Source: Amia ocellicauda (taxonomy: Eukaryota > Chordata > Actinopteri > Amiiformes > Amiidae). From it: a DNA stretch of 64,000 nt. The stretch is from contig NC_089852.1 of assembly GCF_036373705.1 (NCBI RefSeq), forward strand, positions 30,858,707-30,922,706, read 5' to 3'. Below are positions 10,640 through 20,090 of the stretch, piece after piece. Below the pieces are notes generated by a model that was not told the origin of the DNA, ran no database searches, and was given only the letters and a program-made list of their open reading frames with translations. Within the stretch, counting starts at the first letter, position 1, and each line of letters begins with the position of its first letter. The position numbers and the translations under genes were made by a program.

Positions 10640-10780
10640 AACATAAATCGCCTTCGTGTAGCGCACATGTCCGCAGGTCTGCGTTGCTCCACCAATGGGA
10701 TCGGAGGAATCGTGCAGATCTGCGCAGAAGTGCGGAATTCTGCGCTACACGAACAGCTCCCTGACACACAAACATAAATC
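10640..10780. repeat. stem-loop element with flanking 10-bp direct repeats
   Basis: Perfect 13-bp inverted arms TTCGTGTAGCGCA (10653-10665) and TGCGCTACACGAA (10741-10753), with further partial complementarity inward. The 10-bp direct repeat AACATAAATC occurs at 10640-10649 and 10771-10780. The inside is GC-rich with TGCGCAG motifs and CCAATGG. It could be a small foldback insertion or a promoter structure for the minus bclaf3 gene. Confidence 0.6.
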
Positions 10781-10959
10781 TCTCCATGTGAGATCTGATC
10801 GGCACCTTCATCCTAGAGACACACACACACATACTAACATAATGCAGGCCAGAAGTTTATATTCTGATTCAAAACCCAAAACAGTCATTTGCACTGTAAA
10901 TAATGCCACTCGGACAGCTTATATAAAAACAACACTACAGACAGTCCATGCCTGCCTAC

Positions 10960-11200
10960 CCGCTGTGCGGTCCCCGGCGGAGGTGCGTCCTCCTCCAAAC
11001 CAGCCTGTCTCACTGTCGGGATGCGGTTAATCAGTTCAGTGGCTTTAGTCTTGCATGTGATCGTTTGTTCAAAGCAGCACAACGCCGGCTTCGTTTGAGG
11101 GCACAAACATGGATGCTGAGCTGCGGCGCTGAGGCTCGGGACGGCAGCCCCGCTCCCACAGACCGGAAGTCGGCGCTGCGTGACCCGGAAGCGCTCGTGT
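10960..11200 (-). promoter_or_regulatory. bclaf3: probable promoter and non-coding exon 1 of minus bclaf3
   Basis: A CpG-rich stretch upstream of the first coding exon on the minus strand. Two ETS-type motifs, ACCGGAAGT (11162-11170) and CCGGAAG (11185-11191), are typical of TATA-less housekeeping promoters. A possible exon 1 donor on the minus strand is CAGCGG|GTAGGC, at 10960/10959. The transcription start is not known; the limits given are approximate. Confidence 0.4.
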
Positions 11201-11336
11201 GAGCAGGGGTTGCGTGGAACGCTATGCTGGGGGCGGAAGAGCGCAGTGCAGCCGGGCCTTCACTCCTGCAATCCGCCAGCACGGACAGCAGATGCTCTGC
11301 CTGAGCTAAAGGTGCTTTGATTTGGTTTAACCCAAA

Positions 11337-11540
11337 GTGTCATAAGACTAAAACAAAAAATCATAATAGGATAACCGTCAGGATAGAAAGCAATGCAAAG
11401 TTGTCTTGTCATAATGCAACAAAAAATGTCATATGTGAGCAAAACGTACCATATAGACGCAAAAAAGCCAGGTAATATGAAAAAGTGTCATACCAGACCA
11501 AAAATGTCATTAACAGGAGCAAAAAGTGTCATAAAAGAGC
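11337..11540. repeat. degenerate 20-bp tandem repeat array
   Basis: Units begin at about 11401, 11421, 11441, 11461, 11480, 11500 and 11521 with an approximate consensus of AAAAARTGTCATAN5AGC. Weaker TCATA or GTCA matches extend the 20-21 nt phasing left to 11337. The array is A-rich on the plus strand and lies in the spacer between the two head-to-head bclaf3 promoters. I recognise no known family. Confidence 0.75.
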
Positions 11541-11917
11541 CCTACTGTCCCCTAAGAACAACCCGTGTCCCCTACAACACTTTAATGGATGACTTACTGG
11601 TTTACTTATAGGTTGTAGCCTACACACACTATAGTTGGCTTAACTATACATAAATTACATACTGACACTACTGTACTTAATATGAAAACACATTGACATG
11701 TTACACTTTTTGGGGGGGTTTAATGGGTTATTGTTTCAGAATTGTGTGTCGTGTGCTTTTTATTATTTTTATTTTCTTATTTGAAAATACTAACACTACA
11801 ATAACAACGAAAGATCACATACAGCAGAGGAATACAGATACAAACAACTAACTAAAAACCCAAACAGAAACAAGCAAACACACGAAAAACTGAACAAAAC
11901 AAAGCTTTTCACAGGGG

Positions 11918-12362
11918 TTAAGTAAAGACACTTAAGACTTTACCATTGCAAATTAAGATAATTAATATAATTGTTGAATTCTGCATGAAAGTATAAACAA
12001 TGAACTTGTTTAAGAATTTAGATTTATGAATGTAACATTTTGCTAGAAATATTATTAGATTAAATATGAATGTGACATCATTGTTTTCATGCATAAAAGA
12101 ACACAATATATCTGCATCTTGTAGATCAACATAAACATTGAAGTGAGTATGAGTAATAGACCAAAATGTTCTGATAAAGGAACAATATAAAAATGTTGTT
12201 ACAAAAACTACACAAAGCTGAAACATCAGGGTTAGATTTACTGACTGATTCATTAGTGGGGTAAATCTTATGCATAATATTAAAACTAACTTCTCTACCT
12301 TTGATATTAATACAATATTTTAGGGGCAGGGACCAGGAGACATGCCAATTAATGTTGCTCAA
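11918..12362 (-). mobile_element. L1/Tx1-like LINE fragment (ORF2 C-terminal part)
   Basis: On the minus strand, 12362-12126 contains EVSFNIMHKIYPTN and CSFCN, and the next block in another frame contains LAKCYIHKSKFLNK. These match the known pattern of the C-terminal part of fish L1/Tx1 ORF2 (KVKEVSFKILHKIYPTN-type, then an AKYHIHKCKF-type motif). The frame change and loss of the rest show a dead, truncated copy. It lies in the AT-rich spacer between the bclaf3 paralogues. Confidence 0.72.
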
Positions 12363-12681
12363 AGCGCCATTCTAAAAGGAAGTTCCTTTAGAAATTGTAT
12401 ATTTTTTATGAATGACTTTATATCTGATATAAATACTGGAAGTGTTGTGTGCTAGCAAACCTACGACATGAACTGAATGAAATGAGTCGGACTGAACCCA
12501 AGAGCATCCGACCCCTTTCATGCATGTTTCAGTGATTTTGCATCTGTAATGTTTATATCCTTATTTATGATTTAACTCAGTGCTATAAAATGTCAATTGA
12601 AAACTAATCCGAAATATGAAATTGAGGCTATGAAGTGTCAGTAACGGCGTCAGACACAAGGCTTGCTTTGTTTTTTCACAC

Positions 12682-12757
12682 GACCGGATGACGTGACGGG
12701 ACTTCCTGTCTGCGCAGGAAACAGCTGCAGCGGGTTTGTATCGCTGTGATCGGGCAG
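12682..12757 (+). promoter_or_regulatory. bclaf3: probable promoter and non-coding exon 1 of plus bclaf3
   Basis: CpG-rich sequence with a CRE/ATF-type TGACGTGA (12689-12696) and an ETS-type ACTTCCTG (12701-12708), followed by a strong donor GGGCAG|GTAAGA at 12757/12758. The next exon carries the start codon at 14500. Exon 1 would be wholly 5'UTR; its start is not determined. Confidence 0.5.
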
Positions 12758-13121
12758 GTAAGACGCTTTGCGTTACAATGTAACAGCCTATCGAGTAAAA
12801 CGTCATTTTCGCCTCCGTGGTGTAAGATCTTGAGACATTGTTGTGAAGTGCAGGAGACGGGCCGGGTCCCCTGTGTGTGCGGAGGACTGCGCTAGCCCAG
12901 TACAGCTCCGCTCAGAAGAGCCACATTTAGAGGACATGAGAGGGCTGATCTGACTGCTTCACCTCCCTGGTGTCTAAACGCGCTGGCTAAATAGTCTCGA
13001 CTTATGTGTTGTTCTTCACTTTACAAACATCCTAGAGTACATCTTATCGACGATTTATATCGCCGAGGCATCGAGCCGCCGTACGAGTTAATCGTGTGTC
13101 TTCGCGGCCTGCTCGTAAGGA

Positions 13122-13366
13122 GCTCTGGCCCTGGCTCTGGCCCTGGCCCTGGCTCTGGCTCTGGCCCTGGCTCTGGCCCTGGCTCTGGCTCTGGCCCTGG
13201 CTCTGGCTCTGGCCCTGGCTCTGGCCCTGGCTCTGGCCCTGGCTCTGGCTCTGGCTCTGGCCCTGGCCCTGGCTCTGGCCCTGGCTCTGGCCCTGGCTCT
13301 GGCCCTGGCTCTGGCCCTGGCCCTGGCTCTGGCTCTGGCTCTGGCCCTGGCTCTGGCCCTGGCTGG
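13122..13366 (+). repeat. GC-rich hexanucleotide array (CTGGCT/CTGGCC)
   Basis: About 40 units of CTGGCY in 245 bases with no interruption, the two unit types intermixed. It lies about 0.4 kb past the predicted exon 1 donor of the plus bclaf3 gene, so in intron 1, unless the GGC|GTAAGT at its right edge is used as an alternative donor. All frames through it are open; one would read as Gly-Ser/Gly-Pro repeats, but nothing else supports coding. Confidence 0.95.
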
Positions 13367-13811
13367 CGTAAGTCCTGTTACGTCGTTACAGAACTTCGTC
13401 CGTTTGAAGTGCTAAAACTTTGAAGTGTCGTTTAAAACGGGGAAACGCGCAAAGCCATCTAGATGTTAAAGCATCTGGCGATACTTGCATAAGCGAGGTA
13501 TACGATTGGATCTCTTCTGTTTGGTGCTGTGTGCGAGTCGGTGGTGTTTTGGAGGTGTGGAAGCATTGTGGTATTGATGTAGTGCGTCGGTGACGGGGCA
13601 GGTTAGTGGCTGTGATGCTGCACTGAACACAGGGTGGCAAACGTGGCTGACGCTTCCATACATAGTCCTTACTCCTGAGCAGGACACTTTGCTCATTTGC
13701 AATTCGATTTTTTATTTTTATTTTTTTTGACAGGGATTTCCATCTCTGTGATTTGTTTTAAGGATGCTTTTTTGATGTGTGTGTGTTTTATAGCAAGACA
13801 CCCCCAATAGT

Positions 13812-14055
13812 TAGAACATAAGAGTTTACAAACAAGAGGCCATTCGACCCATCGTGCTCATTTGGTGTCCATTAATAACTAAGTGATCCAAGGATCCTAT
13901 CCAGTCTATTTGTAAATGTTCCCAAACTTTCAGCTTCTACCACATTGATGGGGAGTTTGTTCAGATTGTGACGACTCTCTGTGTGAAGAAGTGTCTCCTG
14001 TTTTCCGTTTTGAATGCCTTGAAGCCCAATTTCCATTTGTGTCCCTGGGAGCGGA
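13812..14055 (-). mobile_element. CR1/L2-like LINE 3' end, second copy
   Basis: Nucleotide match to the 3' part of the element at 6624-7330 (for example the shared TCCATTAATAA and GACGACTCTCTGTGTG stretches), same orientation. About 240 bp remain. It lies in intron 1 of the plus bclaf3 gene. Confidence 0.85.
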
Positions 14056-14496
14056 CCAGCACGTTAATGTCTTATGTGCTTGAGAATTGGCATCTTGAAA
14101 TCTTGAATTGAATTCCCAGTCCTTCACGTGTGACTCTGCATTGTGATTTCCTGTGTAATGTCACTGGGTTGTTCTCCTTGCCTTCTGTTTTAAAATAATT
14201 TACTGTGGCACCTGCGCTGGGAAGCCTGCGGTTGCAGATTTAAATTGCCATTCCCTCTCCCCCTTCCTTCCCTATGTATCTTAATTTTATTCAGATTAAG
14301 TTGCGTTTCTAAGCACTGAGCTGCAGAGAAGCTCCTTGGTTTGTGTTTTTTATTATATTGCTTACAAGGGCCCCCTCTGCCTTCAGGCATAAGCTTAATA
14401 TAGCAAGGAAAGGTAAAGCAATTATATTTATGCAGAATAACTTATTTATATTTCCTTTTTTTCACACTGAGTAGTATAGAACAGCAGTGACTGCAG

Positions 14497-14540
14497 AAGA
14501 TGGCCAGACCTCGCTCCAGGTCTCCTAGACACAAGCACAG
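14497..14540 (+). CDS. bclaf3: bclaf3 (plus copy) first coding exon
   Basis: Acceptor GACTGCAG, then AAG and ATG at 14500. It encodes MARPRSRSPRHKH plus two bases, donor CACAG|GTATGT. The start resembles the Arg/Ser-rich N-terminus of known BCLAF3 proteins. Confidence 0.82.
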
Positions 14541-17500
14541 GTATGTATAATACAAACACTGATAAAGATACGCAAAATAGAGGTTTTAGATTTTAAATCT
14601 GTGATCTACTGTGGTTTAAAAGGACCAGCAGAGAGAAGCGATTAAATCTTAATTCTTAACAAGGCCGGAGGAAAAGGCGTTTTGAAATGTAGTCAGTGTC
14701 ATTCCTATATTGATGGTTTATTTTTTAAAAGAAAAGTGATATAACTCAAGGTTGTATGAAGTAAAGCTGGCATGTGTGGTGGTGTCTTTGATGCCCGCTG
14801 TCTTTGATGCCTTTTGAGCAGCTGTGTTTGTGTTTCTGTGCTCTGATCAGGTCCTACTCCAGCTCATACGGAAGTGCCCCGGAGCTCCAGGAGGGAATGC
14901 CGTTCGTGGGTCCCTGCGGGTCGGAGTCTCGTGACTACAGAGCCCAACCTGGAAGGCCTGTCCGCTGGAGAGATCCCAAGGGCAGCGGCCCCGCCCCCGG
15001 CTCCCACTACGAGAAGAGCGCTGCCAGGCCCATGTTGCCGGATGAGCGCAGGGCTCCCGCAGAGCCGTTCCATCGGCCCACCCCCCCGTGGAGGGTGCAG
15101 TCGGGCTCGTATCACGGATACCCCCCCCAGCCCCGGCACCACTCACCAGGGCCTTATCACAGCCACCGGAGACTCTCACCCCCCAGGCCAGCACACCCCC
15201 CACCACCACCGCGCAGGCTGTCCCCCTCAGGGCCAGCGCATGGACCTGCTCCTCACAGGAGGCCCTCACCCAGAGGCGCGTTCCACGGGCCCAACTTCAA
15301 CCGGACCCAGCGTCCCTCCTCTCCAAGACACTTCCACGGCCCCCCCGGCAACCGGAGGCCCCCATCCCCAGCACCTCTCCACGGCTTTGTGGCCCACAGG
15401 AGGGCCCACTCCCCCGAGCGGGACGGGGGCCGGTGGCGCCCCGGCCCCCCCGCTGACCACCAGAGGAGCAACTGCCCGGACAGAGCCCCACGGGGCAGGA
15501 GCCGCAGCCCCAGGGCCGGCAGAGAGCGGCCCAGAGCACACTCCTTCGATCGCTCGGCCCGGGAGGAGAGGTGGAACGGGGGGTTGCACCTCAGCCCACG
15601 GCACTCCCGAGAGAGGAGGTATTCATTTTCTCCTCCCAGAGTTTCGGAAGGATTTCCAGGAAGGATCTCTTATACGGAGAAGCACCTGGGTCGGCCTGCT
15701 CAGCCTGGGTAAAGTGGGGTAAAAGGCTAAGCCACACAGCAGAGGATCACAGATTGAAAGTCATTCTTTCTGTGTGTTTGAAGTGTAAAAATTTGCAGAG
15801 CAGTTAACCTACCTTTGTGTATTGTGTGCCTTAACCACCTTTCATTCTGGGGAGGTTTTTTTTTTTTTTTTTTAATGATTAAAGTCAACTGATAAATTCT
15901 GAAGGGCCTGCCTATCTAAACCAAGCAAAGTCTGGCATGTGGGGAAAAATGCATTCTTTCAACCTTGCTGAAATAAGCTAACATCCTGCACTCCCAGCAA
16001 AAGGCTTTTGCTGCAGTTGTAATCAAATCTTTGTTGTTGTCTATGGTGGATACACAGGTATTCTGCAGAACGGGAGCTAAGAAAGCACAGCGAGACGACA
16101 GAAAATAGAAATGCAGAGTGGGGCGAGGCGACACACCAGTACTGGTCCCCGAAATGGAAAGCCGACCCCTCTTCACCCAGATACCACCAGGAGAGGGCCG
16201 GAGACGCCAGGAGGGAAGTCCATCGCCCACTGAAGTGCCGTGGCCGCGAAGGCCGCTCCTCCTCCTCCTCCTCCTCCTCCTCCTCCTGCTCGGCCAATGC
16301 CCAGATTGGACGCAGTCTCAAGTACCCGCGGGGGGATATGCCAGATCGCTTTCAGAAGCCCAAGTCATTCGGGAGCAGGGAGACGGAAGGCAGCTCGGCG
16401 TCCTCTCACAGCAGGGACGAGGCCCAGCTGAAGGGGAGGAAGAAGAGGCCGGTTCTGGTGGGAGGGACAAAGGCCTCGCCACCGCAGCACAGGGAGCCGG
16501 AGAAGGTGCTCAAGAAGCACAGCAAGCTGCCCGGGAAAGACGTGGCCTCCTTGCGACTGTCTGTTGCCAAGCAGAAGGTGGTGAACAAGCTGAGGAGTAC
16601 AGCAGCCCTGTCTAAAGCGCCGCCGCCACCGCAGGGGAAGACCACTGGGAAGAAGAACCAGAGGAAACCTCACCACAAGCTTCCTCTCACTGGCAGCTCC
16701 ACAACAGACGAAGGGGCGGCACAAACGGAAACGTTAACGATCAAAGTGGACACGCGGCACTCCATGACACGGTACAGGTACGGTATCTCAATTTAAGGCA
16801 TTTCTACCTCTTCCCCCCCCCCCCCCCCCCCCCTAACCCCCACGCGCAAGTTTAATGAGGCTGGTTTTAGAAGTTCAAGCAAGTTCTTTTCTTTACCCGA
16901 GTTGCTTTGCTCGTTCCCAACTGGGAGACTACAAGTACAGCTGTGCGACAGAGGAGGGTGCTAATGAACCTCCAAGCCTGTTCACGGACGGGACGCCAAG
17001 ATTTCTTCCCTCGAGTCATGCACAGCATCCGTCTGTGGACTGCAAATCAGGAGGAACAGGAATTTCTCCAGGAGAGCTTTTTTCTAAATTATATCCATAT
17101 TTTTTATTTTTGTTCTTTCATCCCCTTTTACCATTTCCATTTGCGTCCCCTGTGTGTGTGCGTCCCCAGTGGTTTCTTTTCCTGTCACTCTGAAATCCAC
17201 CCACACCAATTCAAATTACCTGCTGAAGCCTGGATATCATTACACACCTAACCTAACTCGGACCCCTCAGAGCATTGGATAGCAAAGCTCATGAAGCCAT
17301 AGCTCCTCTCCTTCCCTGCACTTTCTGGGCAACTCTTTGAACCAGCCTGCCCAGTTTCAAGCGGAGATGGATACAGCATATTTCTGAGGAGCTGATTGAT
17401 CTTGACAGAATTAATACTGCTCAACAGGAACTTTTATCCCTGTTTGAGGGTTGTGGGATGTGCAGGAATCCATCTAAAGCTTGGAAAACCAAACAAAAAA

Positions 17501-20057
17501 CGCACCACTATTTGGCAATGCAGGAAATCTTCTGGACAGGACCCTGGCTTCCTTCCCATGTGTGACACCACTTTCTGGATCAGCGCTGTGAAGGACTTGT
17601 TGTAGTTCACCTTAAAGTGAGGCCCTGCTGTAAATGCACGACTCACACCCAAATCAGGGTGTTGTGGAAGGAATGACACATGGGGCATGGAGTCATAGAG
17701 GAGGCTGATGCTCTCTTAGATGCAAGCAGCTCATCGATAGGAGGTGTTATCCAGCAATTTTCATTTTTCTTATTTTTTTTCTCCCTGGAAATCGTCACAC
17801 TGCCATTGTCCTTCTTGGATGTGAAGGGATTAGAACATCATCATCATTATTATTGTTCTCATTTATTAGGATTTATTTTCCCCCCAAGAGCTCCAGGAGA
17901 TGAGGACATAGTTGGGAGTGCGTCTGGCAGGTTGTCCAGACTGCTTCAATGAAAACGTGCCGTCTGCATGTGTTGGAATTGCATTAGAAAAGCACCAACC
18001 GGAATAACTTGGCATCTAACAAATATTTTTGTACTGGAGAAATGCACAGAAATTTGTTCTGCCTTCTGTATGAATGTGCATCTGGGTATGTGACGACTCC
18101 AGCCCACCGGAAAACATCCACCACCGAGACCCTTTCAACATGCTTAACATGCGAAAACTGAAACGACTTCCGCTTTTGCCGCCTGGAAAGTGGTCAAGCG
18201 TTGGATCGCATGCCTTCTGTATGGAAGTGCGCATGACTCCCTCTACAGGGCAAACATCCAAGAGCCTGGGAGTGGGAATGAGCTCTTCAAACACTTCAAA
18301 CAGCTCTGCAATTTCACATTTTCATTTGCTGGGATATAAAGTCTCCTTTTGAACAGAAACGCAGGAGTCCGCAAGAGACACCCCACCAGCACAGGAGCAC
18401 ACTGCAACCAGGCACTATAGCAATGTGGACCAATCTGACAACCTGGAGCAACGGCAACGTAAACAAATATGGCCGCTTGCACTCGTCCCAGGGACCGTAT
18501 TGACAAAGCTCCCTGGCATGCATGGACACGGGATAAAATGACTGCAGCCCACAGGGCAGGCTCAGGAGTATTTAAGGAGTGCATAATGGACAGACCCCTG
18601 GTTCGGCTCAGTCAGGTCTCCAGGCAGCAGTGGCAGTGTCGGTCTATAGACCTGCGGGAGCCAAGACCCCCCACAGTGGAAATCCTTGGGGAAAGAGCAG
18701 CTTGATCTTTTCATAACCAGCCTCATACATTATGTCTCTGTGTTGGCGTTCTTGCGCCCCAGAGGGAGGGAAGGTCTGCCTCTCTCCCGTCAGAGTGGCC
18801 CGGCTATCTTGGTCCTGGGTGGTTAATATACAGCCGCTGGGAGCTGGTGTGTGTAAGTATGCGGTGTGTCTCGTGTATGTTCCTTGTCATTGTGCAGTTG
18901 GGCTTCCTGTGCTGTGTGTACATATAATTGCATGGGCACTTTTTTTATTAATATATTGATTGATTTCTTTTAAAGTAATTTCTATAACACAATTACATTT
19001 AATTTATTAAAATGCACTTATCCAGTGCATTTTATCTTGTATGCAAATAAAAAAACAATCCAGAAAATGCAGACCTGTGTGGTGGGTTTGTTGTAGTTCA
19101 GTTCGAAAGGGAGACCTCGTGCGGCGCAGACAGCTGCTTTTGAGCTGTGGGATCATAATTTGCCCTCATCGGGTGGATAAGAAGCTCGGATTTGAGTCCG
19201 AGGCCTTTCATTATCCAGGTGTCGTCTTTGAAAAGGTGTGTGTTAAAATGCCACTGATGAAGGCGACAGAGTATTCAACTAGAGATGAAATGGCTGCGTG
19301 ATTTTCGATATGATAAGTTTTTGTCATGGGGGTAATTCATTTGTTTAATTTATTCATCCATCCATTTTTTGAATGTTACACGAGTGGTGATGCGAGGACC
19401 CTCTGGTGCTCTCTCCTGCCCTGCTGCGTGTGTGTTGTGCCCTATGATGCCATGTGTTACTCTCGTTGTAGCTCCTCTGCCCACTCAGACAGACAGCTCT
19501 CACGGGACCTGGTGACCGCGTCCAGGCTGGCCTCAGAGCTGCAGCCCAGGGTGAAGCATGTGGGCCCCTGGAGAGAGCGAGCCCTGAAGAACCAAACAGG
19601 TGACTTTGACCAGGACCTCATCACTTTAGTCCACCAAGTGAAAGGTTGGTGATTACCAGAGCCGCCCTCTGCAGAACCCGACCATGTTGCGCTGGAGCGC
19701 TTTGTGCTTAAAGACAGCCGCTGTAGTCATCAACCATAAAGCCGTTTGTCTCTTGAAAAGCACTCAGGGTAGTTTCCTGTAGCTGTACTTCAGATTTTTT
19801 CCTCCTCTGTTCATAAGGTGTGCGCATGGTGTGGCGTTTCCCTTATAACAGGGATGTGTGGCAGTGAAGTGGACATTGGACTCAGAGTGGGGGTGGGGTC
19901 AGTGTGCTTGACCATCGCGGGAATAGAAGGCCTTGTGGGTATTTGTCATCATCCTGTAGGGAATCTTGCTAAATGCAGGAACCTCCTTTGCTTTTTATCA
20001 TTTTACTACACATTTTTTTCTTATTACTGTAAATTCTTATAACTCCAGATTTCAATG

Positions 20058-20090
<33 letters not shown>

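Noticed and set aside
13004..13423. 139-codon open frame through the hexanucleotide array (Gly-Ser/Gly-Pro repeats)
   Set aside because: Openness follows from a stop-free repeat; it lies before the real bclaf3 start codon, and nothing outside the array looks coding.
14847..15604. Long minus-strand and out-of-frame open stretches over plus bclaf3 exon 3
   Set aside because: Same cause: low stop-codon frequency in GC-rich low-complexity coding sequence.
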